The notes under the pieces: model-generated
The model's database searches: none
The model's input: the letters and a program-made list of their open reading frames with translations, nothing else
What the model was told of the DNA's origin: nothing
Shown here: positions 1 through 5,831 of the stretch, piece by piece
Layout: the number at the start of each line of letters is the position of its first letter
Position numbering within the stretch: the first letter of the stretch is position 1
Program-made: the position numbers and the translations under genes
NCBI GenBank assembly: GCA_018667205.1
Contig: JABIVN010000535.1
Coordinates: forward strand, 1-6,877
Reading direction: 5' to 3'
Source: Gammaproteobacteria bacterium
Lineage (GTDB): Bacteria > Pseudomonadota > Gammaproteobacteria > Pseudomonadales > Azotimanducaceae
Length of the DNA: 6,877 bases

Positions 1-621
1 CGCAGTCGCATTGTCCTTGATGTTGTTCCAGGCGCCGCCTTCAATATAGATAGGTCCCGGTGCGACGGTGTTACAGCGAATCCCCTTCGGACCCCATTGC
101 TGTGCTCGCTGTGCCATATGCCGAATCGATGCAGCTTTCATTGCACCGTAACTCGGGCTGATTGGAACTTCGTGATGTTCCACACCTGTAATGGATGCAA
201 TCTGCACCATAACCGCTCTGTCAGATTGCTCAAGAAATGGCAGCGCTCCCTCACTCATGCCAACCATCCCAAGCACATCAATTTCGAAATTCTTGCGCCA
301 GGAATCCGGTCCACCATCAGGCTGGCCGCTTCCGGTGGCGTTATGGACCACAATATCGATACCACCCATCTCTGCCGCCGCATCCTTCATCCATTGCACC
401 GTCGCATCATAGTCAGAGACATCACACACGAAACCATGCGCTGAGCTATCCGCTGAACAATGCTTCGACAGCGCCTCAACTGAAGCATCCAGAATATCTT
501 TACGTCGGGCTGCGATACATACGCTCGCGCCCTCTTTCACAAGGTGTTCAGCGACCGCAAGCCCAATACCCTGGCTACCGCCAGAAATGACTGCTCTTGC
601 TCCCTCTAGTCCCAATTCCAT
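1..621 (-). CDS. Short-chain dehydrogenase/reductase SDR1, C-terminus cut by window edge
   Basis: This is a classical SDR, a soluble NAD(P)-dependent oxidoreductase of alcohols or ketones. The first 207 residues are visible and the reading frame runs off the left edge, so roughly the last 45-55 residues of a usual 250-260-residue SDR are missing. The nucleotide-binding glycine motif SGGSQGIG is at residues 13-20, HNATG (normally NNAG) at 93-97, Ser143 in ASITG, and Tyr158-x3-Lys162 in YGAMK. A typical NTVAPGP stretch follows at 184-190. The AARR at 37-40, after the second beta strand, suggests NADP(H), which is inferred. The catalytic-tetrad Asn position appears to be Asp115 in FEIDVLG. The ATG at 621 is preceded by AGGAG with a 7-nt spacer. 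The gene lies 121 nt downstream of the P450 on the same strand and is probably co-transcribed with it. The substrate is unknown. Confidence 0.92.
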   Translation of the reverse strand, partial: MELGLEGARAVISGGSQGIGLAVAEHLVKEGASVCIAARRKDILDASVEALSKHCSADSSAHGFVCDVSDYDATVQWMKDAAAEMGGIDIVVHNATGSGQPDGGPDSWRKNFEIDVLGMVGMSEGALPFLEQSDRAVMVQIASITGVEHHEVPISPSYGAMKAASIRHMAQRAQQWGPKGIRCNTVAPGPIYIEGGAWNNIKDNATA

Positions 622-628
622 ACTTATG

Positions 629-633
629 CTCCT
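629..633 (-). promoter_or_regulatory. Shine-Dalgarno site of SDR1
   Basis: AGGAG on the minus strand, 7 nt before the ATG at 621. It fixes the start of SDR1, and the next residues reach the glycine motif at the normal distance for an SDR. Confidence 0.75.
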
Positions 634-645
634 GATTTAAGTTGA

Positions 646-658
646 TTGCCCACGGCAA
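646..658 (-). other. Small perfect hairpin in the SDR1 leader
   Basis: TTGCC-GTG-GGCAA on the minus strand forms a 5-bp stem with a 3-nt loop, 12 nt upstream of the SDR1 Shine-Dalgarno site. There is no T tract, so it is not an intrinsic terminator. It could protect the transcript end or tune SDR1 translation, or it could be chance. The rest of the 622-742 gap shows nothing else I can support. Confidence 0.2.
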
Positions 659-742
659 CACCTGCCCTACATTCAGCCACCCCCGGCCCAAGGTCTAGCC
701 CAATACCTGAATCAAGGAGGTGCGCTATACGATATCTCTTTA

Positions 743-1912
743 CTAGCCCCAGGTTACTGGTAATTTGCGTCGTCCCCATAAAAAGAAGGGACCTATACGT
801 TCGCCCTCACCAAGCAGACGAAGGTTCGGAGCTCGCCGCCGAAGTAAAGACAACGCCACCTCTGCCTCCAGGCGTGCCGTGGGTGCACCTATGCAAAAAT
901 GAACCCCAAGCCCAAACGCCATATGACGCTTGGTCTCGCGGTGCAGATTAAATTCATCCGGCTTCTCAAATATCCTCGGGTCCCGATTCGCAGCGGCATA
1001 GTTAATATAAACCTTGCTGCCCTTCTGAATTACCTCGCCATGCAGGTCTACATCCCTGGTCGCGTTTCGATACAAACCAAGTACCGGCGGGTCAAACCTT
1101 AGGCTTTCCTCAACAGCCGCACCAATCAGGGATTCGTCATCAAGAATTTCTTGCCAGCGGGATGGTACCTCCAATAACCGCCATATCATGTTGGTGATCA
1201 ACGACGTCGTTGTTTCATTGCCGCCCACCAGCAGTTGATTCAGCATGGATAACGCATCGCCATCAGGAATGTACTCGCCAGCATCGGTTTTCGCACCGAC
1301 CACTAGCGTGAGCAAGTCTTCAGGCACCTCTGCGCCCGATTCGATCTGGGACCGGCGGCGCATCATGTGCGTGTGCATGTATGTCTGGAATCTCGTTTGT
1401 TCGTCTACGTATTGTAATGGGTTTTCTGACCCCATCAGCGCTACCTGCATGTCGGACCATCGCTTGAAATCCTCAAGGTCTTCAGAAGGTACGCCAAGCA
1501 TCCCGGCGATAATAATGACCGGCAATGGGAACGCCAGATCGTCATGAAGATCAAACTCCGGTTCCCCGGCCAAGATATCATCGATCAGCCGATTTGCTAA
1601 CGGCACAACTAGGGGGCGAAGAGCTGCTACTGCTTTGGGTGTAAATGCAGGCTGTATCAGCTTTCGATATTGGGTATGTTGTGGTGGATCACACAGCATA
1701 CCCGCAGGTTCTGTGAAACGCGGCCCCTGCCCAAAGTGGCTACTGAAAGTTTCAATGTCCCGCAGGGCATATTCCACATCTGCGTAGCGCGACAAGGTAT
1801 AAAAAGGAGGTTCAAATTTATCGCAGTGATGGACCGGACATTCATCCAACAGATACTGGTGACCCTTGGCGGGGTCTGTCATCACCTCTGGGTCAAAAGG
1901 GCTCCAATTCAT
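743..1912 (-). CDS. Cytochrome P450 (class I bacterial type), P450-1
   Basis: This is a soluble heme monooxygenase of 389 residues, a normal length for bacterial P450s, which takes electrons from a ferredoxin or similar partner. From the chosen start the motifs are: C-helix HTQYR (His79, Arg83) after DPP at 75-77; I-helix GGNETT at 230-235, carrying the acid-Thr pair for oxygen activation; K-helix ExxR at Glu269-Arg272; and the heme loop FGLGVHFCIG at 333-342, with Cys340 as heme ligand and His338 as in most bacterial class I enzymes. No signal peptide or membrane anchor is visible. I chose the ATG at 1912 because GGAGAG lies 4 nt upstream. The ATG at 1924 has no such site, and the longest open frame (to 2098) would overlap the divergent P450. 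The gene is divergent from P450-2 and upstream of SDR1. The family is certain; the substrate and CYP family are not. Confidence 0.95.
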   Translation of the reverse strand: MNWSPFDPEVMTDPAKGHQYLLDECPVHHCDKFEPPFYTLSRYADVEYALRDIETFSSHFGQGPRFTEPAGMLCDPPQHTQYRKLIQPAFTPKAVAALRPLVVPLANRLIDDILAGEPEFDLHDDLAFPLPVIIIAGMLGVPSEDLEDFKRWSDMQVALMGSENPLQYVDEQTRFQTYMHTHMMRRRSQIESGAEVPEDLLTLVVGAKTDAGEYIPDGDALSMLNQLLVGGNETTTSLITNMIWRLLEVPSRWQEILDDESLIGAAVEESLRFDPPVLGLYRNATRDVDLHGEVIQKGSKVYINYAAANRDPRIFEKPDEFNLHRETKRHMAFGLGVHFCIGAPTARLEAEVALSLLRRRAPNLRLLGEGERIGPFFLWGRRKLPVTWG

Positions 1913-1916
1913 CAAA

Positions 1917-1922
1917 CTCTCC
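1917..1922 (-). promoter_or_regulatory. Shine-Dalgarno site deciding the P450-1 start
   Basis: GGAGAG on the minus strand, 4 nt before the ATG at 1912 (6 nt when counted from GGAG). It overlaps the alternative upstream ATG at 1924, which itself lacks a good ribosome binding site. This favours a protein beginning MNWSPFDPEV. Confidence 0.6.
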
Positions 1923-1931
1923 ATTCTTTGA

Positions 1932-1949
1932 TAGGGGTTCAGGCCCCTA
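1932..1949. promoter_or_regulatory. Perfect inverted repeat TAGGGG-N6-CCCCTA, possible operator or leader hairpin
   Basis: TAGGGG (1932-1937) and CCCCTA (1944-1949) are perfect inverted repeats around a 6-nt centre, TTCAGG. The element lies 20 bp upstream of the P450-1 start and, if the minus-strand TACAAT box is real, just downstream of that transcription start. It could be a repressor operator acting as a roadblock, or a GC-rich hairpin in the P450-1 leader. Confidence 0.4.
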
Positions 1950-1977
1950 GAATCGCGGCTTTCATATTGTAATGCAA

Positions 1978-1995
1978 TTTTCAGTATTTTCTGTA
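1978..1995. repeat. Tandem 9-bp direct repeat TTTTCwGTA x2 in the divergent promoter
   Basis: TTTTCAGTA (1978-1986) is followed directly by TTTTCTGTA (1987-1995), with one mismatch in nine. The pair sits between the two outward-facing TACAAT boxes, at or near the -35 position of each. The stretch also contains AGTA-N7-TACT symmetry (1983-1997). A transcription factor binding site shared by both P450 genes is a reasonable inference. Confidence 0.4.
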
Positions 1996-2031
1996 CTCTA
2001 CTACAATAATAACATTGCCCTGAAATAGTCC

Positions 2032-2037
2032 AAGGAG
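2032..2037 (+). promoter_or_regulatory. Shine-Dalgarno site supporting the GTG start of P450-2
   Basis: AAGGAG with a 7-nt spacer to GTG at 2045. The overlapping TTG at 2044 is in another frame and is followed at once by a stop, so GTG is the start. Confidence 0.75.
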
Positions 2038-2044
2038 ATACATT

Positions 2045-3367
2045 GTGAGCGAACAAAAAACCCCTAATCACGAACTCAGCGCCATGAATTGCCCGCATTC
2101 ACTGGAAGAAGTTGATCTGTTCTCACCGGGCGCGCAGGAACACTGGTATGAAGCCTACGACATTCTTCATGAACAGGCGCCGGTGCACCGCATTCCGGGC
2201 GAAGGATTCGAACCCGGCACGGATGCTTTTATTCTGTCAAAGCATGAAGACATTGCGAACGTCGTCAGGGATCAGGACAGGTACCTGGTCGTCGGAAGCC
2301 TAGCCCTACAGCAACTTATAGCCTCTGGAGAAGACCTGTTCGAGATGCCCAACATAGGCGCCCTATTCGCGTCCATGGCCTCACTTAGGCCTAACCCTGA
2401 ACTCTGGAGGGCTCATCGACAAGAGCTCACAGACCCTTGGGTAGGTCCAGGCGCAGGTAGGAACCAATCTATGGTAGATCAAGTCGTCAACGAATGGATC
2501 GACCAATGGATTGATGCGGGCCAAGTCGAGTGGATCTCCCAGTTCGCCCAACCAGTACCACAAACCGTCATGGCTAATATCCTAGGATGGCCGACTGAAG
2601 ACCTAAAACTCTTGAAATATTACGGGGACGGAACGGTAAAACCGTTCGTTTATGGTTCCAAGCACAACAACATACTGCCGGCAGAAGAGACTAAAACTCA
2701 ATTCGAAGTCCTTGATGAATTCAGACAGTACACGGCTGACCTCATCAAGGAAAAGCGAAAGAATCCAACCGAAGACATGATCAGTTTTCTGACAGAAGTC
2801 GAGTATTCACCCCTAAAACGAAAACTTCACGATCTGGAGATCAATGGCATCGTCTACGCCATGATCATCGGCGGCTTAGAAACCACACAGTATGCAATCT
2901 CTGAACAGATTCAGCTACTTATCGAACGTCCGAAGATCTGGGATGAAATTAAAGCGGATCGCAGCAAGTTGCGCGCCTTTACAGAAGAGGGGATGCGACT
3001 GAGATCACCAACACAAGGACTCTCGACACGAATCACCAGCCAGGACGAGGTGTTTCAGGGCGTGAAGGTACCCAAGGGTTCCTACCTTCACCTCAGGTGG
3101 GCAGCCGCTAATATAGACCCGCAGGAATGGGATCAGCCGCTGGACCTAAAGCTGGATCGTAAGGCCGGAACCCGACACCTGACATTTTCTCAGGGAGCGC
3201 GGGTCTGCCCCGGTGCGAGTCTGTCCAGGCTTGAACAAATGAGCACGTGGAAGGCAATTTTTGACCGCATCGATGGTTTCGAATACGCCGAGAACAACAC
3301 ATTTCAGCATCAACCCGGTATTATGCTTGGCACGCTTGAACTTAACCTCATTTTTAAAAAAACCTGA
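2045..3367 (+). CDS. Cytochrome P450 with WxxxR C-helix, P450-2
   Basis: This is a soluble heme monooxygenase of 440 residues, about 50 longer than its divergent neighbour. The start is GTG with a strong Shine-Dalgarno site. Visible motifs: C-helix WRAHR (Trp121, Arg125); I-helix GGLETT at 276-281, with the acid-Thr pair; K-helix ExxR at Glu315-Arg318; TRI at 328-330; and the heme loop FSQGARVCPG at 381-390, with Cys388 as heme ligand. The usual bacterial HTxxR and FGxGxHxC motifs are replaced by WxxxR and FxxGxRxC, which are common in eukaryotic and CYP102-type P450s. There is no hydrophobic N-terminal anchor and no fused reductase, so it still needs separate redox partners. It ends with tandem in-frame stops (TGA TAG) 14 nt before a DUF952 gene and is probably co-transcribed with it. 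It is clearly a P450; the CYP family and substrate are not recognised. Confidence 0.95.
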   Translation: MSEQKTPNHELSAMNCPHSLEEVDLFSPGAQEHWYEAYDILHEQAPVHRIPGEGFEPGTDAFILSKHEDIANVVRDQDRYLVVGSLALQQLIASGEDLFEMPNIGALFASMASLRPNPELWRAHRQELTDPWVGPGAGRNQSMVDQVVNEWIDQWIDAGQVEWISQFAQPVPQTVMANILGWPTEDLKLLKYYGDGTVKPFVYGSKHNNILPAEETKTQFEVLDEFRQYTADLIKEKRKNPTEDMISFLTEVEYSPLKRKLHDLEINGIVYAMIIGGLETTQYAISEQIQLLIERPKIWDEIKADRSKLRAFTEEGMRLRSPTQGLSTRITSQDEVFQGVKVPKGSYLHLRWAAANIDPQEWDQPLDLKLDRKAGTRHLTFSQGARVCPGASLSRLEQMSTWKAIFDRIDGFEYAENNTFQHQPGIMLGTLELNLIFKKT

Positions 3368-3381
3368 TAGCGAGTTTATCT

Positions 3382-3792
3382 ATGCCACAAGAACACCCTT
3401 TCGTCTTTCATCTGGTACAGGCGACACTTTGGGACCAGAACATCGCGATCGACGGTACCTACTACCCCCCGACCTATGAAGTCGACGGATTCACTCACGG
3501 CACCTCCAATCCGCAGAAACTATTAAACGTAGCCAACCATTTTTATCCGGAAGTGCCGGGACACTGGTACTGTCTTCGCATGACAGTGGCAAGCCTGAAA
3601 GCTTCAGGCGTTGAAACAGTTTATGAAGGGACCGCACCGGTTGGTGATATCCAACCGGATTTTGACGGCGCTGGAGATGAACTGTTCCCGCACATACATG
3701 GTGGCCTGAAGCCCTCCGCAGTGCTTGGAGCGCACAAGGTCAACCGCGCAGACGACGGGACGTTTTTAAGCATAGAGGGCATTACTGGTTAA
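3382..3792 (+). CDS. DUF952-family protein
   Basis: This small cytosolic protein of 136 residues matches the DUF952 pattern in order: an N-terminal FVFHL segment (His10), GFTHGTS at 36-42 (the family's GFIHxS-like motif, His39), a helix with NVANHFYP, a YEGTAP segment (Glu82), and the hallmark FPHIHG at 102-107 followed by PSAVLG. DUF952 has no established biochemical role. From memory, it has been placed by structure among ADP-ribosyltransferase-like folds, which I cannot verify here. It starts 14 nt after P450-2 with only a weak ribosome site (GCGAG), so translation may be coupled. About 20 residues precede or follow the core compared with short members. A role linked to the P450 substrate is inferred only from position. 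Confidence 0.85.
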   Translation: MPQEHPFVFHLVQATLWDQNIAIDGTYYPPTYEVDGFTHGTSNPQKLLNVANHFYPEVPGHWYCLRMTVASLKASGVETVYEGTAPVGDIQPDFDGAGDELFPHIHGGLKPSAVLGAHKVNRADDGTFLSIEGITG

Positions 3793-3793
3793 T

Positions 3794-3832
3794 GGCCGTT
3801 CCAGACATCTTAATTACTGACGTCTGGCGGCC
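3794..3832. terminator. Bulged hairpin at the convergent junction, possible bidirectional terminator
   Basis: GGCCG-TT-CCAGAC (3794-3806) pairs with GTCTGG-CGGCC (3822-3832). This gives 6 bp plus 5 bp with a 2-nt bulge and a 15-nt loop. It starts 2 nt after the DUF952 stop and ends 22 nt before the thiolase stop, exactly where two converging transcripts must end. There is no clear run of T on either side, so it may stabilise 3' ends or act with Rho rather than be a classical intrinsic terminator. Confidence 0.45.
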
Positions 3833-3854
3833 GCTCAAGGTAAACGCGTTAAAG

Positions 3855-5039
3855 CTAGTCGCTTGAATTCTCGATCAGCATCGCAAGGCCCTGCCCAGCG
3901 CCCAGACACATGGAAAGAATTGCGTAACGGCCGCCAGTTTCTTTCAGGTGCTGAACACCGTTCATGGCCATTCTTAGACCGGTCACTCCCGGCGGGTGGC
4001 CAACCGATATCCCACCGCCATAAAGATTATGCTTATTTCTGGGAATGCCAAGCTGCGCTTCTACGTGAAGGTTCACCACCGCAAAGGCCTCATTAACTTC
4101 GAAGTAATCTATTTCTGGAATCGTCAAACCTGTTCTTGCTAATAGTTTTTCAATCGCAGGAACCGGGCCATGCCCCATTAGCCTGGGCGGCACACCCACC
4201 ACAGTCCAGTCCACGACCCGAGCCTCCGGCATAACGCCATTCGCTAGCATCGATTCCCGCGTCCCTACCAACATTGCACCGGCACCATCAGTCACCCCGG
4301 ACGAGTTACCCGCGGTGACCTTCCCCCCTTCCTGAAATGCCGGGCGAAGTTTCGCGAGCCGCTCCGTTGTAATACCTTCGCGTGGCGATTCATCCGTATC
4401 GAAAACACGCGTGGATCGACCTTCAGGCACGTCTACTGCCACAATCTGTTTGGCTAAAAACCCTGACTTAATAGCAGCAAGTGCCCTCGCCTGACTACTA
4501 ACCGCATAGTCGTCCATGGGCGCCCTTTCGTACTGATACTTTTCAGTCAGGTTCTCTGCAGTATCGCCCATATATTCAAGGCTGAACGGGCAGCGATAAC
4601 ACCACTCCAATACATCTTCCAACTGTTGATTACCGCGCGGATTCCCCCATCGCGAAGTGGTTACCGCAAAGGGTACCCGACTAAACATTTCCGCACCCGC
4701 CGCCAAAGCTAATTGGCTTTGGCCCGTTTCAATCTGCTGGCCGGCAGAAATAATTGCCTGCAATCCTGAGGCGCAAGCCCTTGATACATCCAGGGCGGCC
4801 GCCTCTTCTGGCAGCCCACTTTTTATCCCTACTACCCTAGCCGCAAAGAGTGAATCCTTGTCAGTCGGACAGGTCGTCGCGAACACAATGTGGTCTATCG
4901 CACTGGGACTAGCGCCAGATTTCTCAATACAGGCTCGGGCGACATGTGACGCCAACTCAGTGAACTCAACGTCTTTCAACGAGCCGCCAAAATTACCGAG
5001 CGCCGACCGGGTTCCCGAAGAAAGATAAACGCCCGACAT
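3855..5039 (-). CDS. Thiolase (acetyl-CoA C-acyltransferase family)
   Basis: This enzyme of the thiolase superfamily, 394 residues and full length, most likely cleaves 3-ketoacyl-CoA with CoA, giving acetyl-CoA or propionyl-CoA in a degradation pathway. The catalytic set is complete and falls at the same numbers I recall for Zoogloea thiolase: nucleophile Cys89 in SRACASG, Asn316 in NEAF, His348 in VGHPPG, and Cys378 in CLGAGQG. Differences from typical thiolases surround these residues: GGGISVGHPPGVTGLR where GGAIALGHPxGASGxR is usual, and SLEYMGDTAEN in the region that shapes the acyl pocket. A biosynthetic acetoacetyl-CoA thiolase is therefore less likely than one adapted to an unusual or bulky substrate (inference). 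The gene is last in the minus-strand operon. Its ATG lies 1 nt after the SDR2 stop with only a poor ribosome site, which suggests translational coupling. Confidence 0.94.
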   Translation of the reverse strand: MSGVYLSSGTRSALGNFGGSLKDVEFTELASHVARACIEKSGASPSAIDHIVFATTCPTDKDSLFAARVVGIKSGLPEEAAALDVSRACASGLQAIISAGQQIETGQSQLALAAGAEMFSRVPFAVTTSRWGNPRGNQQLEDVLEWCYRCPFSLEYMGDTAENLTEKYQYERAPMDDYAVSSQARALAAIKSGFLAKQIVAVDVPEGRSTRVFDTDESPREGITTERLAKLRPAFQEGGKVTAGNSSGVTDGAGAMLVGTRESMLANGVMPEARVVDWTVVGVPPRLMGHGPVPAIEKLLARTGLTIPEIDYFEVNEAFAVVNLHVEAQLGIPRNKHNLYGGGISVGHPPGVTGLRMAMNGVQHLKETGGRYAILSMCLGAGQGLAMLIENSSD

Positions 5040-5040
5040 A

Positions 5041-5817
5041 CTAGAGACCGCCGTTAATTTTAATGTCCTGACCGGTCATCCAACTGGATGCTCCAGATGC
5101 CAAATAAACACACGCGGGCGCAATGTCTTCCGGCATCCCAATTCGGCCGAGCGGAATACCAAACTGTTTACCCATATTGGGAATGTCCTCTTCTGTCAGT
5201 TTGGTAAACTCTAGAAAAACTTCAGTAGGAATCGGGCCTGGCGATACGGAATTTACCCGAATACCCAATGGCGCCATTTCTGCAGCAAGGGTTTGAGTCA
5301 GATTATTAACGCCACTTTTCGCGACTGCATAAGGGCCGTTGAAGGGCGATGCTTTGTTACCAGCCTGAGATGAAATATTGATGATGGTACCCCCACCATT
5401 GTCCTTCATGTAATTACCCGCGGCCTGGGCACCAGTCCATACTGCTTTCAAGTTAAGGTTCATTTGGAAATCCCACTGCTTCTCTGGCATCTCAAGCAGC
5501 GTTCTTGGTACACGGTCGTCCGCGCCACCTGCATTGCTGACCCACGAGGTTAATCCCCCCATCTCTTTAAAGGTCTGGTCGGCAAGTGCCTGGACCTGTT
5601 CGATTTCCATCATATCCGTCGTGATGGCCAGCGCACGCCTGCCCAGCGCCCGTACCTTTTCGGCAACGGCTTCAATTTCGTTCGTTCGCCTGGCAGCGAC
5701 AACAATATCGGCACCAGCTTCTGCCATGCCAAGCGCTATGGCTTCCCCAATACCACGACCGCCGCCGGTAACAACGACAACCTGCCCATCAAGCCTAAAT
5801 TGATTCAAAATACTCAT
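5041..5817 (-). CDS. Short-chain dehydrogenase/reductase SDR2
   Basis: This complete classical SDR of 258 residues is predicted to interconvert a hydroxyl and a keto group with NAD(P). Motifs: TGGGRGIG at 17-24, NAGG at 95-98, catalytic-tetrad Asn122 in NLNLKA, Ser150 in NISSQAG, Tyr163-x3-Lys167 in YAVAK, NSVSPGP at 189-195 and a conventional C-terminal TGQDIKINGG. AARR at 41-44 after the second strand suggests NADP(H). It resembles the large group that holds 3-oxoacyl-ACP reductase-like and 7-alpha-hydroxysteroid dehydrogenase-like enzymes, and residues alone do not separate these. The ATG at 5817 has AAGGA 6 nt upstream. It sits 14 nt after SDR3 and 1 nt before the thiolase, consistent with acting on the same CoA-linked or free intermediate. 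Confidence 0.94.
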   Translation of the reverse strand: MSILNQFRLDGQVVVVTGGGRGIGEAIALGMAEAGADIVVAARRTNEIEAVAEKVRALGRRALAITTDMMEIEQVQALADQTFKEMGGLTSWVSNAGGADDRVPRTLLEMPEKQWDFQMNLNLKAVWTGAQAAGNYMKDNGGGTIINISSQAGNKASPFNGPYAVAKSGVNNLTQTLAAEMAPLGIRVNSVSPGPIPTEVFLEFTKLTEEDIPNMGKQFGIPLGRIGMPEDIAPACVYLASGASSWMTGQDIKINGGL

Positions 5818-5823
5818 ACTTAT

Positions 5824-5828
5824 TCCTT
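5824..5828 (-). promoter_or_regulatory. Shine-Dalgarno site of SDR2
   Basis: AAGGA on the minus strand (within AAAGGAA), 6 nt before the ATG at 5817. It lies inside the 14-nt gap between SDR3 and SDR2, so SDR2 can initiate independently. Confidence 0.65.
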
Positions 5829-5831
5829 TAT

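Larger units (their letters stand above)
1913..2044. promoter_or_regulatory. Divergent promoter region between the two P450 genes
   Basis: This 132-bp AT-rich stretch must start transcription in both directions. A plus-strand -10-like box TACAAT is at 2002-2007 and a minus-strand TACAAT is at 1966-1971. Neither has a recognisable TTGACA-like -35 at 16-18 bp. Both -35 regions fall on or next to a tandem repeat at 1978-1995, which would suit activator-dependent promoters. The boxes are seen in the sequence; their activity is inferred. Confidence 0.5.

Noticed and set aside
97..590. Plus-strand open frames over SDR1
   Set aside because: The opposite strand encodes a clear SDR with its motifs in order. 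These frames have no family signature and no good ribosome site.
671..712. Inverted repeat ATTCAG ... CTGAAT (671-676 and 707-712)
   Set aside because: Only 6 bp across a 30-nt loop, with no T tract. Too weak to call a terminator or operator.
714..721. Perfect AAGGAGGT on the plus strand
   Set aside because: No start codon follows at the right spacing with a credible frame, and the region is the 3' side of P450-1 on the other strand. Most likely chance.
646..951. Plus-strand open frame crossing the SDR1/P450-1 gap
   Set aside because: It begins with TTG, overlaps the conserved heme-loop end of P450-1 in antisense, and shows no recognisable domain.
1913..2098. Longer start for P450-1 at 2098 or at the ATG at 1924
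   Set aside because: The 2098 start would overlap the divergent P450-2 coding region, run through its ribosome site, and add residues unlike a P450 N-terminus. The 1924 ATG has no ribosome site, whereas the one at 1912 does.
4657..5028. Plus-strand open frame antisense to the thiolase
   Set aside because: It covers the conserved Cys89 region of the thiolase in antisense and has no domain signature. It is a shadow of the real gene.
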